A stretch of DNA of 64,000 nt from an uncultured Magnetospirillum sp. (GCF_903853455.1 NZ_CAINTR010000145.1:32495-96494); one strand, 5' to 3'. Shown: positions 18,898 through 27,959, numbered from the stretch's first letter. Notes: generated by a model not told the origin, from the letters alone. Made by a program: numbers and translations.

Positions 18898-19855
18898 CTC
18901 CATCCTGGTTTATGTCGGCCTCGACGCGGTCGGCGACGGACTGATCAAGCTGCCCTTCGTCCGCGCCCTGCGCGCCGCCTTCCCCCAGGCCCGTATCACC
19001 TGGCTGGCCGGCAAGGGCCATACCGTCTATGCCGACACAATGGCGCCGCTGGTGACCGGCCTGATCGACGAAGTGGTGGATCAGGCTGACATCGGCAGCC
19101 GGGTGGGCGAACTGCTGCGCCATCCCCTGCCCGGCCGGTCGTTCGACCTGATCATCGACACCCAGCGCCGGTTGCTGACCACCCTGATCCTCAAGCGCAT
19201 CCGCCATCGGCGCTTCATCTCGGCGACAGGCGGGTTCCTACTGTCCGACGCCAAGCCGAAAAGCTCGGCACGTCCCGCCGCCATGGCGGCTCAGTTGATG
19301 AGTCTGGTCGAGCTGGCCGGCGGAGCCCCCAGCCAAGCCGCCGCGCCGCTTCCCCGCGATGCCGCCACCGAAGCGCTGGCCGCGACCCTGTTGCCGTCGG
19401 GGCCGGGTTATGTCGGCCTCGCCCCCGGTGCCGGCGGCAAGCACAAATGCTGGCCGCTGGAGCGGTTCTGCGCCGTGGGCGCGACCATCACGGCCAAGGG
19501 ACTGGTGCCGGTCTTCCTGCTGGGGCCGGCCGAGAGCGAATGGGGGACAGCCATCCGCGCCAGCCTCCCCGGCGCGCTGCTTCCCCTGCAACAGGTGGAG
19601 CGTCCGACGCCCATGCTGACCATCGCCCTGGGACGGCGCCTGCGGGCCGCCATCGCCAATGACAGCGGCACCGGTCATATGCTGGCCGCCGCCGAAATTC
19701 CGTTGGTGTCGCTGTTCGGGCCGACCCCGCCCGACAAATTCGCCCCCGCCGCGCTCCGGCTGACGGTCTTGCGCGCCCAGGATTTCGGCGGTGCCACCAT
19801 GGACGCCATTCCCATCGCCGAGGTTGAAAAGGCGCTGATCAAGTCTTTGTTTTGA
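18890..19855 (+). CDS. Glycosyltransferase family 9 (heptosyltransferase-like)
   Basis: 321-residue GT-B-fold protein of the ADP-heptose:LPS heptosyltransferase family, presumably adding sugars to lipopolysaccharide core at the cytosolic face. The N-terminal LVYVGLDAVGDGLIKLPFVRAL corresponds to the GD-x-x-x-xxP family motif. The C-terminal GLAPGAGGKHKCWPLERF and NDSGTGHMLAAAEIPLVSLFGPT form the nucleotide-sugar site. It overlaps purN by eight bases. The exact acceptor and sugar are unknown. Confidence 0.87.
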   Translation: MPSSILVYVGLDAVGDGLIKLPFVRALRAAFPQARITWLAGKGHTVYADTMAPLVTGLIDEVVDQADIGSRVGELLRHPLPGRSFDLIIDTQRRLLTTLILKRIRHRRFISATGGFLLSDAKPKSSARPAAMAAQLMSLVELAGGAPSQAAAPLPRDAATEALAATLLPSGPGYVGLAPGAGGKHKCWPLERFCAVGATITAKGLVPVFLLGPAESEWGTAIRASLPGALLPLQQVERPTPMLTIALGRRLRAAIANDSGTGHMLAAAEIPLVSLFGPTPPDKFAPAALRLTVLRAQDFGGATMDAIPIAEVEKALIKSLF

Positions 19856-19872
19856 CCGGGCCGCACCCGGTC
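19854..19872 (+). terminator. Weak hairpin over the stop of the GT9 gene
   Basis: GACCGGG-ccgca-CCCGGTC forms a seven-pair stem overlapping the stop codon of the glycosyltransferase gene. It lacks a T run, so it could partly attenuate transcription into apt or simply protect the 3' end. Confidence 0.3.
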
Positions 19873-19912
19873 GCTACCATGCCCCGTGTAATCGCAACAT
19901 CCGAGCGCTGAC

Positions 19913-20437
19913 ATGAACATCAAGGACCATATCCGCGGCGTCCCCGACTTCCCCAAGCCGGGCATCCTGTTCTACGACATCTCCACCTTGCTGGCCCACG
20001 CCGACGCCTGGCAGGTGGCCATGGGCCGTCTGGCCCGCGAAGTTCGTAGGTTCCAGCCCGACGTGCTGGCCGGCATCGAGTCGCGCGGCTTCCTGGTGGC
20101 GGCGCCGTTGGCGCTGAAGCTGGGCTGCGGCTTCGTCATGCTGCGCAAGAAAGGCAAGCTGCCGGGCAAGACCATCCGGCACGACTACGCCCTGGAATAC
20201 GGCACCGACACCATCGAGATCCAGGAAGGCGCCGTCGAACCCGGCGCGCGCGTGGTGGTTCTTGACGATCTTCTGGCTACCGGCGGCACCCTGGCCGCCA
20301 GCATCGAACTGCTGCGCAAGATTGGCGCCCATGTGACCGGCGCCGCCAGCATCATTGAACTGAACTTCCTGCCCGGCCGTCAGCGGCTGAAGGAATTGGA
20401 TGTGCCGTTCACCAGTCTGGCGGCCTACGACGAGTAG
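19913..20437 (+). CDS. apt: Adenine phosphoribosyltransferase
   Basis: Purine salvage enzyme making AMP from adenine and PRPP. The 174 residues begin [24 protein letters not shown] and have [17 protein letters not shown] in the middle. The PRPP-binding loop [17 protein letters not shown] is intact. It stands about 57 bases behind the glycosyltransferase gene on the same strand as purMN, so synthesis and salvage of purines lie in one neighbourhood. Confidence 0.97.
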   Translation: MNIKDHIRGVPDFPKPGILFYDISTLLAHADAWQVAMGRLAREVRRFQPDVLAGIESRGFLVAAPLALKLGCGFVMLRKKGKLPGKTIRHDYALEYGTDTIEIQEGAVEPGARVVVLDDLLATGGTLAASIELLRKIGAHVTGAASIIELNFLPGRQRLKELDVPFTSLAAYDE

Positions 20438-20460
20438 ACCGTCGGGTTTGAAAGTGGATC

Positions 20461-22482
20461 ATGGACTTCGCGGTTTTGGCGGCGGGTGCGGGGGCAATGG
20501 CGGGATCGGCGGCGACGCTGGCCTGGATGCTGCTGCGCCGCCGTCCTCCGTCGCCGCCTGAACAAACCGGAGCCGCCGCCGCCCAGCAGCAACTGGTGGA
20601 GGCGTTGAGCAACGGCACCGACGGTGTCGCGCTGTATGATTCGGACTACCGCCTGATCATCTGCAACGAGCGCTACCGCGCTTTGTTGAAGCCCATCTAT
20701 GACCTGATCCAGCCGGGGATCCTGTTCGAGGAGATCGTCCACGCCTTTGCCCGAAGGGAGGGCTACGACCAGGCTTGGATCGACGACAGGCTGAACAACC
20801 GCGCCCGCATCGGCGTCGAGGAGCAATTCAGCGACGGCCATTGGATCATGTCCAGCGCCTCCCGCACCCATGACGGCGGCTGGTTGCGCATCCTGCGCGA
20901 CATCACCATCCGCCGGCAGGCCCAATTGTCGCTGGAAAACACCGTCGGCTGGCTGAAGGGCATCATGGACACGGTGGTGGACGGCATCATCACCATCGAC
21001 GAGTCCGGAACAGTGCTGTCGTTCAACCCTTCGGCCCAGCGCATCTTCGGCTATGCCGTCGAAGAGGTGGTCGGACGCAATATCAGCATGCTGATGCCCG
21101 AGCCTTATCGTGGCCAGCATGACGACTATATCCACAACTACCTGACGTCCGGCGTGCGCCGCATCATCGGCACCGGCCGGGAAGTCCAGGGGCTGCACCG
21201 CGACGGGACCATTTTCCCCATCGACCTCGCCGTCACCGAAATGCGGGATGCCGGGATGCGCACCTTCATCGGCGTGGTCCGCGACATCACCCAGCGCAAA
21301 CGGGTCGAAACCGCGCTGGTGGAAGGCGAAGCCCGCTTCCGCACCCAGGCCACCCGGTTGCAGGCCATCATCGACAACATGGCTCAGGGCGTAGCGGTGT
21401 TCGCCTCCGATGACGCCCTGATCGCCCTAAACGAAGCGGCGATCCGCATGCTGGGGCTTCCCGAGGCGGAGATCACCCCGGGCACCATCGACATCTCGCT
21501 GTTCATGGCCCTGCTGGCCGCCACCGACTGTCCCTGCGGCGAGGACGCGGTGCGCGTCACCAGCGATCTGGCCGAAAATATCCGCGAACGGCCCGAAATG
21601 GTGTTCGAGCATTGCGCCGCCAACGGCGTGGTGATGGAGGTCCGCTCCTCCTCCATGCCCGGCGGCGGTCTGATTCTCAGCTTCACCGACGTCACCGACC
21701 GCAAGCGCACCGAACAGACGCTGCGCGAAGCCAGGGACGCGGCGGAGCGAGGCAATCGCGCCAAGAACACCTTCCTGGCCAATATCAGCCATGAACTGCG
21801 CACGCCGCTGAACGCCATCATCGGCTTCTCCGAAATGATGAAGCACGAGATCTTCGGTCCGCTGGAGCCCGCCAATTACCGTACCTATGTGGACGACATC
21901 CACGAAAGCGGCATGCACCTGCTGGAACTGATCAACGACATCCTGGACATGTCCAAGGCCGAGGCCGGCATGACCGACCTCCAGGAATCGGCGGTGGACG
22001 TGGCCGACATTATTCGGACCTCGGTCCGCATGATGACGCGCCGGGCCTACAATGCCGGCCTCACCGTCGAGGACGACCTGCCCGAGCGCCTGCCCATGCT
22101 GCTGGCCGACGAGCGCCGAGTGCGCCAAATCGTTCTCAACCTGCTGTCCAACGCGGTGAAGTTCACCGATGACGGCGGCCGGGTCTCGGTGGCGGCGCGA
22201 GTGGATCCGGCGGGCAACTATCTGATCCAGATCGCCGATAACGGCATCGGCATGAGCCCGGAGGATCTGGTGAAGGTGATGGAACCGTTCGTCCAAGCCG
22301 ACACCAGACTGTCGCGCAAATACGAGGGCAGCGGTCTCGGCCTGCCGCTGACCAAGGCGCTGATCGTCGCCCATGGCGGCACCCTGACGTTGGACAGCGC
22401 CCCCGGCAAGGGCACCACCGCCACGGTGACCTTCCCACCGAGCCGCGTCATGAGCCCCGACATGGCGGCGGCGAATATTTAA
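20461..22482 (+). CDS. PAS-domain sensor histidine kinase (orphan)
   Basis: 673-residue membrane-anchored kinase. One N-terminal transmembrane helix (about 4-28) is followed by three PAS-like domains (about 45-155, 160-290 and 300-420). The middle one is a clear PAS (VDGIITIDESGTVLSFNPSAQRIFGY) with a PAC tail. A short coiled linker leads to HisKA with the phospho-acceptor in NISHELRTPLNAIIGFSEMM. The ATPase domain contains VLNLLSNAVKFT, ADNGIGMSPEDL and GSGLGLPLTKALIVAHGG. No response regulator gene is adjacent, so its partner is elsewhere; the input signal is unknown. Confidence 0.94.
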   Translation: MDFAVLAAGAGAMAGSAATLAWMLLRRRPPSPPEQTGAAAAQQQLVEALSNGTDGVALYDSDYRLIICNERYRALLKPIYDLIQPGILFEEIVHAFARREGYDQAWIDDRLNNRARIGVEEQFSDGHWIMSSASRTHDGGWLRILRDITIRRQAQLSLENTVGWLKGIMDTVVDGIITIDESGTVLSFNPSAQRIFGYAVEEVVGRNISMLMPEPYRGQHDDYIHNYLTSGVRRIIGTGREVQGLHRDGTIFPIDLAVTEMRDAGMRTFIGVVRDITQRKRVETALVEGEARFRTQATRLQAIIDNMAQGVAVFASDDALIALNEAAIRMLGLPEAEITPGTIDISLFMALLAATDCPCGEDAVRVTSDLAENIRERPEMVFEHCAANGVVMEVRSSSMPGGGLILSFTDVTDRKRTEQTLREARDAAERGNRAKNTFLANISHELRTPLNAIIGFSEMMKHEIFGPLEPANYRTYVDDIHESGMHLLELINDILDMSKAEAGMTDLQESAVDVADIIRTSVRMMTRRAYNAGLTVEDDLPERLPMLLADERRVRQIVLNLLSNAVKFTDDGGRVSVAARVDPAGNYLIQIADNGIGMSPEDLVKVMEPFVQADTRLSRKYEGSGLGLPLTKALIVAHGGTLTLDSAPGKGTTATVTFPPSRVMSPDMAAANI

Positions 22483-22490
22483 TCCCCGCC

Positions 22491-22510
22491 TCATCATAAC
22501 CGGATGATGA
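22491..22510 (+). other. Small inverted repeat in kinase-CoA-transferase gap
   Basis: TCATCAT-aaccgg-ATGATGA, a seven-base perfect inverted repeat 9 bases after the kinase stop. It is too AT-rich for a strong terminator; it may be an operator or chance. Confidence 0.25.
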
Positions 22511-22593
22511 TGGCTGCCATATCGAACTAATGTTTTTCATTATAGCGGGCATGCCCCACTGTAAGCGCCATCGACACCTTGGCGGGGCATCCC

Positions 22594-23808
22594 ATGACCG
22601 GACCGTTATCGCATCTGCGCATCCTTGATCTCAGCCGAGTCCTGGCGGGTCCCTGGGCCGGCCAATTGCTGGCGGACATGGGAGCCGAGGTGATCAAGGT
22701 CGAGCGGCCAGGCGAAGGCGACGACACCCGTGGCTGGGGACCGCCCTTCCTCAAGGATCGCGACGGCGCCGACACCAGCGAAAGCGCCTATTTCCTGTCG
22801 ACCAACCGGGGCAAGAGGTCGGTGACCATCGACTTCACCCGGCCCGAGGGCCAGGCGCTGGTCCGCAAGCTGGCGGCCACCAGCGACGTGGTGCTGGAGA
22901 ACTTCAAGGTCGGCGGGCTGGCCAAATACGGCCTCGATTACGCCGCCCTGAAGCAGGTGAAGCCCGACATCATCCATTGCTCCATCTCGGGCTTCGGCCA
23001 GGACGGCCCCTATGCCCAGCGGGCCGGCTACGATTTTCTGGTCCAGGGCATGGGCGGGCTGATGAGTCTGACCGGCGACCCCGAGGGCGAACCGGTCAAG
23101 GTGGGCGTCGCCCTGACCGACATCTTCACCGGCATGTATGCCGGCTTCGCCGTTCTGGCGGCCCTGGCCCACCGCGACCGCACCGGGCAGGGCCAGCAAA
23201 TCGACCTCGCCCTGCTGGACGTCCAGGTGGCGGTGCTGGCCAATCAGGCCACCAACTATCTGGTGGGCGGCATGGTCCCCAAGCGCCTGGGCAACGCCCA
23301 TCCCAACATCGTGCCCTATCAGGCCTTCCCCACCGCCGACGGCCACATCATCCTGGCGGTGGGCAATGACGCCCAGTTCCGCCGATTCTGCGAGGTGGCG
23401 GGACGCCCCGAACTGGGAACCGACCCGCTCTACGCCTCCAATGCCCTGCGCGTGAAGAATCGCGGCATTCTGGTGCCGATGCTGAAGGACATTTTCGCCG
23501 CCCGCCCCAGTGCCGACTGGATCAAGGCCCTGGAGGAGGTCGGCGTTCCCTGCGGCCCCATCAACGACCTGGCCCAGGTCTTCGCCGATCCCCAGGTCCG
23601 ACATCGCGGCATGGCGGTATCCATGCCCCACCCTCAGGCCGGCGACGTCACCCTGGTGGCCAATCCCATCCGGCTGTCGGAGACGCCAGTAGCCTATGAC
23701 CGGGCACCGCCCCTGCTGGGCGCCGACACTGCCGAGATTCTCGGCGATCTGCTGGGCGTGGGAGAGGCCGAACTCGCTGCCCTGCGCGCCGGTGGAATTG
23801 TCGGATAA
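22594..23808 (+). CDS. Class III CoA-transferase (CaiB/BaiF family)
   Basis: 404-residue family III acyl-CoA transferase moving CoA between carboxylic acids. Hallmarks are the N-terminal LRILDLSRVLAGPWAGQLLADMGAEVIKVE, FLSTNRGKRSVTIDF, and VGVALTDIFTGMYAGFAVLAAL with the catalytic Asp. The later AFPTADGHIILAVGND and GVPCGPINDLAQVFADPQV are also typical. The ATG at 22594 follows a GGGG-containing ribosome site; a TTG five codons earlier is less likely. The substrate pair cannot be told from sequence, and no acyl-CoA dehydrogenase is nearby to help. Confidence 0.93.
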   Translation: MTGPLSHLRILDLSRVLAGPWAGQLLADMGAEVIKVERPGEGDDTRGWGPPFLKDRDGADTSESAYFLSTNRGKRSVTIDFTRPEGQALVRKLAATSDVVLENFKVGGLAKYGLDYAALKQVKPDIIHCSISGFGQDGPYAQRAGYDFLVQGMGGLMSLTGDPEGEPVKVGVALTDIFTGMYAGFAVLAALAHRDRTGQGQQIDLALLDVQVAVLANQATNYLVGGMVPKRLGNAHPNIVPYQAFPTADGHIILAVGNDAQFRRFCEVAGRPELGTDPLYASNALRVKNRGILVPMLKDIFAARPSADWIKALEEVGVPCGPINDLAQVFADPQVRHRGMAVSMPHPQAGDVTLVANPIRLSETPVAYDRAPPLLGADTAEILGDLLGVGEAELAALRAGGIVG

Positions 23809-23810
23809 TA

Positions 23811-23918
23811 CCGACGAGAGAATGGAGCCTTCCATTCGCTCGGAGGCAAGGCCAAAAGCCGCCACGGCTTGTGCCGTGTAAGCCAAGCCGTCGGAGACGG
23901 CGCCCGGCGACTGAGGGA
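23811..23918 (-). repeat. Modular palindromic repeat, copy F
   Basis: On the minus strand: CCCTCAGTCGCCGGGC, hairpin GCCGTC-tcc-GACGGC, box TTGGCT, hairpin CACGGC-acaa-GCCGTG, a diverged middle box ending CCTTGCCTCCG, and an AATGGA/TCCATT hairpin. It immediately follows the CoA-transferase stop and occupies most of the gap before the Tad pilin genes. Confidence 0.8.
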
Positions 23919-24016
23919 CGATGGCCCCATATAGGGTAAACACCCGGGCTGTGTGATCTCTTCCACCGACACGGCCCCCTCCAAAGGTCTAGCATACAGA
24001 CACGATATGGTTTCAA

Positions 24017-24042
24017 GGCCGGCTGAGTCCGCTCAGCCGGCC
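24017..24042 (+). promoter_or_regulatory. Perfect 11-bp hairpin just upstream of tadE-like gene
   Basis: GGCCGGCTGAG (24017-24027), loop tccg, CTCAGCCGGCC (24032-24042). It ends 19 bases before the preferred pilin ATG and has no T run. It could stop read-through from the CoA-transferase gene, act in the leader of the pilin mRNA, or protect its 5' end. Confidence 0.5.
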
Positions 24043-24061
24043 GGAAGTGAAGGGTCTGAAG

Positions 24062-24589
24062 ATGTTGGCCGCGATCGCCACCTTGCTGCGCAAACTGAGT
24101 CGCGACACCCACGGCGTCGCGGCCATCGAGTTTGCCCTGGTTGCCCTGCCGGTCTTCACCATCCTGTTTGGCACGCTCGAATTCGGAATGATGACGTTCG
24201 AGACCTCGATCGTCGAAGGCGCCACCCGCGAGGCCGCCCGCAAGGTCCGCACCGGAGCGGCGCAAATCAGCGCCGATCCCACCGGAACCTTCAAACAGGC
24301 GTTCTGCGCCAATCTGTTCGGTGCCTACGACTGCACCACCTTCAGCTTCGACGTCCGGAATTTTTCCGACTTCACCACCATCGTCCTGCCGGCGCCCCAG
24401 TTCGACCAGAACGGCAACGTCACCAATACGGTCTTCCAGCCCGGCGGCGCCGGGACCGTGACCACCGTCCGGGTGATCCATCAGCACGTCTTCGCCACCC
24501 CGCTGATCGGAACCCTGATGGGGGGGGGCGCCAACAACAGCATCCCGCTCACGTCGACCGCAGTGTTCAAGACGGAACCCTACCAATGA
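24062..24589 (+). CDS. TadE-like pseudopilin
   Basis: 175-residue protein with the TadE signature: a charged N-terminus, then GVAAIEFALVALPVFTILFGTLEFG, a single transmembrane helix with the class IVb pilin-type Glu. A periplasmic domain follows, with two Cys (FCANLFGAYDC). TadE/F are minor pseudopilins processed by TadV in tight-adherence (Flp) pilus assembly. ATG 24062 has AAGGG eight bases upstream; a GTG at 24047 would add five residues. It overlaps the next pilin gene by four bases. Confidence 0.88.
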   Translation: MLAAIATLLRKLSRDTHGVAAIEFALVALPVFTILFGTLEFGMMTFETSIVEGATREAARKVRTGAAQISADPTGTFKQAFCANLFGAYDCTTFSFDVRNFSDFTTIVLPAPQFDQNGNVTNTVFQPGGAGTVTTVRVIHQHVFATPLIGTLMGGGANNSIPLTSTAVFKTEPYQ

Positions 24590-25128
24590 AGATCCGCCGC
24601 CTGCTTCCTCTGCTCTCGAATACCAGCGGAATGGCTGCGGTGGAATTCGCCCTGCTGGCGCCGGTTATGCTGACCGCCATGCTCGGCACCGTGGAAATCT
24701 GCAATGTGGTGACCTCCTATTCCAAGGCGGTATCGGCATCGCAGACCGTGGCCGACCTCACCACCCAGTCCGCGAGCTTGACCACGGCGCAGATGAACTC
24801 CATCGTCGTCGGCGCCCAACGGGTCCTCGACCCCCTGGTCAGCGACGCCACCACCTTAGGAATCAACGTCGTCAGCATTGGGTTCGACGCGGCCAACAAG
24901 CCGATCCAGCTTTGGAAATTCGGCTGGGGTACCACCAGCGCCGCCACGCCGGTCATCACCGGGGCGAGCGGCCTGGGGGTGACCGGCGACAGCGTCGTCA
25001 TGGTGTCGCTGTCCTACACCTGCATTCCTTTGATCCATGAAATCGTGCCGCAGATCACCTTCAGCGAGGTCTCCTATTCCAGGCCTCGACTGGTGAAAAA
25101 GATCGCCTTGAACGGCGTGACGGGGTAG
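24586..25128 (+). CDS. Second TadE/TadF-like pseudopilin
   Basis: 180 residues beginning MKIRRLLPLLSNTSGMAAVEFALLAPVML, again the basic segment plus AxxEFAL hydrophobic helix of TadE-type pseudopilins. The periplasmic part starts with a long helix rich in Ser/Thr/Ala (SKAVSASQTVADLTTQSASL). The ATG overlaps the previous stop (ATGA), so the two pseudopilins are probably made in equal amounts. It differs enough in the C-terminal part from the first protein that it is not a recent duplicate. Confidence 0.87.
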   Translation: MKIRRLLPLLSNTSGMAAVEFALLAPVMLTAMLGTVEICNVVTSYSKAVSASQTVADLTTQSASLTTAQMNSIVVGAQRVLDPLVSDATTLGINVVSIGFDAANKPIQLWKFGWGTTSAATPVITGASGLGVTGDSVVMVSLSYTCIPLIHEIVPQITFSEVSYSRPRLVKKIALNGVTG

Positions 25129-25130
25129 CC

Positions 25131-26531
25131 ATGACCATTTTCCGATGTCTCGTCTCGCGACTGCTCCGCTGCCAGAAGGGCAATGTCGCCATCTTGTTCG
25201 CCATCAGCCTGATCCCCATCATCGGCAGCGTCGGCATGGGCGTCGACCTGGCGCGTGCCTACGCGGTCAAAAGCCGCATGTCCGCCGCCCTGGATGCCGC
25301 CGCCCTGGCGGTGGGCTCGTCCACCGGCACCACCGCCCAATTGCAGCAGATCGGCCAGAATTTTTTCAACGCCAACTTCCCGCCGGGCACCATCACCGCC
25401 ACCCCCACCGTCACCATCACCGTCAACGGCGACACCATCACCGCGAGTGCGAGCGCCAATGTCTCGACGGTCTTCATGCAGGTGGTGAACATCAACAGCC
25501 TGAGCGTCGGTGCCGTCAGCACCGTCTTGCGCCAGATCACCGGCCTCGAACTGGCCATGGTGCTCGACAACACCGGCTCCATGACCACCAACAACAACAT
25601 CGCCGCCCTGCGCACCGCCGCCAACCAACTGGTGACGACCCTGTTCGGCAATTACACCGTTCATCCGACCCTGAAGATCGGCCTGGTTCCCTACTCCGCC
25701 GCCGTCAACCCCGGCTCGGTCGCGGCGACTCTGGTCGGTGCCGGCGCCGCCTACGACCCGGTCGGCCTCACCGGCTGGAAAGGCTGCGTCGTCGAACGGG
25801 CCAGCCCCAACACCACCGCGGACACCCCGGCCTCGACCGCGCTGTGGACCCGCTATGTCTGGGCGCCGGCGACCGACAACAATTACGACGTGACCAAGCC
25901 CGCCACCATCCTGACCGACCCCAACCTGGGCAACGGCGGCACCGGCCCCAATCTGGGCTGCCCAACCCCCATCACCCCGCTGACCAATGTCAAGGCCACC
26001 CTCACCACTGCCATCAACGCCATGACGGCATGGAGCCGGGGCGGCACATTGGGCGACGTGGGCATGGCCTGGGGCTTTCGCGTGATCTCGCCGGAATCGC
26101 CCTTCCCCGAGGGCCAGCCCTGGGGAACTCCGAAATTGACCAAGGCGGTGATCATGATGACCGACGGCGTCAACCAGGTCTACAAACTGACCAGCACCAC
26201 CGGCCCCAACAAGGTCAACAACGCGGTCAACTCCGATTACACCGCCTATGGCCGGCTGGACCAGTACGGGCTGGTCGGATCGACCACCATCAGCGGCGCC
26301 CAGACCATCATCGACAGCCGCCTCGCCGCGCTGTGCACCGCCATGAAGGCCAAGGGCGTGGTGATCTACACCATCATCTTCACCGGCACCCAGGACGCGG
26401 CCACCAAGGCCATGTATTCGGCCTGCGCCACCGATTCCAGCAAGTTCTTCGACGCCCCCACCCAGACCGATCTTGCCAATGCTTTCAACGCCATCGCGGT
26501 CCAGCTCAGCAATCTGCGGGTCACCCAATAG
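25131..26531 (+). CDS. TadG-like protein with von Willebrand A domain
   Basis: 466 residues. The N-terminal TadE-like/Flp helix region reads KGNVAILFAISLIPIIGSVGMGVDLARAYAVKSRM, then QAALDAAALAVG-like pilin sequence. A VWA domain runs from about residue 140 to the end, with metal-site motif LDNTGSM and MMTDGVNQV later. A long Thr/Asn-rich insert splits the VWA core. TadG proteins are minor components of Flp/Tad systems and related adhesion machines. The gene begins 2 bases after the preceding stop and completes a tadE-tadE-tadG operon. Confidence 0.9.
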   Translation: MTIFRCLVSRLLRCQKGNVAILFAISLIPIIGSVGMGVDLARAYAVKSRMSAALDAAALAVGSSTGTTAQLQQIGQNFFNANFPPGTITATPTVTITVNGDTITASASANVSTVFMQVVNINSLSVGAVSTVLRQITGLELAMVLDNTGSMTTNNNIAALRTAANQLVTTLFGNYTVHPTLKIGLVPYSAAVNPGSVAATLVGAGAAYDPVGLTGWKGCVVERASPNTTADTPASTALWTRYVWAPATDNNYDVTKPATILTDPNLGNGGTGPNLGCPTPITPLTNVKATLTTAINAMTAWSRGGTLGDVGMAWGFRVISPESPFPEGQPWGTPKLTKAVIMMTDGVNQVYKLTSTTGPNKVNNAVNSDYTAYGRLDQYGLVGSTTISGAQTIIDSRLAALCTAMKAKGVVIYTIIFTGTQDAATKAMYSACATDSSKFFDAPTQTDLANAFNAIAVQLSNLRVTQ

Positions 26532-26534
26532 AGA

Positions 26535-26565
26535 ATGCCCCGATGAGGACACCTCATCGGGGCAT
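26535..26565 (+). terminator. Bidirectional hairpin between convergent Tad genes
   Basis: ATGCCCCGATGAGG, loop aca, CCTCATCGGGGCAT: a perfect 14-pair stem 3 bases past the tadG-like stop and 13 bases from the end of the convergent gene. No T tract follows on either strand, but position and strength fit a shared terminator or 3' stabiliser. Confidence 0.65.
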
Positions 26566-26578
26566 CACGTCCGGCGAT

Positions 26579-27064
26579 CTATTTGGCGGCGGGCGCGGCG
26601 GCAGGGGCTGGAGCGGCTGGAGCGGCGGCTTTGAAAGGAGTTTCGGTCGGCAGTGCCATGGCCGGCGCGCAATGTTCGCGCGAACACTCCACCACGGTGG
26701 TGACACCGCCCGGCACCCAGGTCTTGCCGGTGCCGTAATGGACGGTCACCGCCTCGCTGCTGCCAGCGGTCACCACCACGATGACATCCAGGATCAGCTT
26801 ACCGCTACCATCCATCACCGCCAATGTCGTGCCGCCGGGATACTTGCCGAAGACGCTGAGGCTGCGCGGACTTTGCATGGAGACATCGGCGATGGCGGGA
26901 TTGCCGATCACCACCTGCTGCGCCGCCTGGCCAAGCTGTACCAGCCCGGCGCCGCCCAGCGGCACTTCGATGGTCTCTGCCGCCCAAACCGAGGAGGTCC
27001 CGGCCAAGGCCGCCAGAAGAAAGGTCGTCGGCAATCCGGTACGAAGCATGGTCAGCCATTCCAT
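26579..27064 (-). CDS. Orphan CpaC/RcpA-type N-terminal domain protein
   Basis: 161 residues with a signal peptide (TTFLLAALAGTSSVWAAET), then the pilus/secretin N-terminal domain (VPLGGAGLVQLGQAAQQVVIGNPAIADV, SLSVFGKYPGGTTLAVMD). That domain normally precedes the secretin channel in CpaC/RcpA. Here the protein stops after this domain and an Ala/Pro-rich tail, so no pore-forming part is present. It may be an accessory that docks on a secretin encoded elsewhere. It is convergent to tadG and divergent from the tadD-like gene. Confidence 0.8.
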   Translation of the reverse strand: MEWLTMLRTGLPTTFLLAALAGTSSVWAAETIEVPLGGAGLVQLGQAAQQVVIGNPAIADVSMQSPRSLSVFGKYPGGTTLAVMDGSGKLILDVIVVVTAGSSEAVTVHYGTGKTWVPGGVTTVVECSREHCAPAMALPTETPFKAAAPAAPAPAAAPAAK

Positions 27065-27199
27065 CGGGAAGATTTTGACGCTACAATGATAGCGTTAAAC
27101 GAATATGGCGGCAACGCCTGCTTTGCTTTCAGCCCTATAAGTAACAACAATGATTTACCTGTAATTCCATAAAATTTTTCAGAACCCGGAGTCCCGCCG

Positions 27200-27952
27200 A
27201 TGATGGTCCGTCTTGTCGCTTTCCTTGCCCTTACCCTGGCTGGATGCGCAAACTCGCCGAGCGATGTCGACCACGCCGTGGCCCAGGCGGTGGAGCCGTC
27301 GTTGCGCGCCGCCGCCGCCGCCGCCGAGGCCAATCATGACTACAAGGGCGCGACGCAGCACCTCAACACCCTGTATCAACGCCGCAGCGACGACAAAGGA
27401 ATCGGCGTGGCGCTGGCCCGCAACCTGCGCTACGGCAGCCAGCCCCAGACCGCCGCCGACATCATGCAGGGACAGCTGTCCCACTTTCCAGGCGATCCCG
27501 AGCTGCTGATCGAATTGGGCAAGGACTATCTGGCCGCCGACCGGGCGCTGGCGCTTAAAACTCTCGAACAGGCCAAGGCCGTCGCCCCCGAGCGCTGGGA
27601 GGTCCATGCCACCATGGCGGTGGCGCTCGACACGCTGGGCCGCAGCGACGAGGCCTTTGTCGCCTACGGCCGTGCCCTAGAGCTTTCGCCCGACAACCCC
27701 ATGGTGCTGAACAATCTGGGCCTGTCGCAGGCCCTGGCCGGACGGTTGAACGAGGCGCTGGCGACTCTGGCCCGCGCCGCCGACCTGCCCACCGCCACCG
27801 CCCAGATCCGCCAGAATCTGGCTCTGCTGCTGGCGCTCAAGGGCGACTTCGTCCAGGCGGAGAAGCTCACCCGCAACGACCTGCCGCCCGCTCTCGCCCG
27901 CTCCAATATCGAAGTCATGCGCGCCATCGCGGCAGCGGCCAAACAGCCATGA
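27200..27952 (+). CDS. TadD-like TPR lipoprotein
   Basis: 250-residue lipoprotein: signal MMVRLVAFLALTLAGC with lipobox LAGC at Cys16, followed by about four to five tetratricopeptide units (clear in FVAYGRALELSPDNPMVLNNLGLSQALAGRLNEALATL). TadD-type lipoproteins are pilotins/scaffolds for the Flp pilus secretin. Together with the divergent CpaC-N-like protein and the tadE-tadG set it makes a partial Tad locus. An ATG at 27203 is equally possible. Confidence 0.82.
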   Translation: MMVRLVAFLALTLAGCANSPSDVDHAVAQAVEPSLRAAAAAAEANHDYKGATQHLNTLYQRRSDDKGIGVALARNLRYGSQPQTAADIMQGQLSHFPGDPELLIELGKDYLAADRALALKTLEQAKAVAPERWEVHATMAVALDTLGRSDEAFVAYGRALELSPDNPMVLNNLGLSQALAGRLNEALATLARAADLPTATAQIRQNLALLLALKGDFVQAEKLTRNDLPPALARSNIEVMRAIAAAAKQP

Positions 27953-27959
27953 GGCTTGC

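Noticed and set aside
27079..27094. CGCTA-caatga-TAGCG palindrome between the CpaC-N-like and tadD-like genes
   Set aside because: Only five base pairs per arm and no consistent promoter elements; too weak to call an operator.
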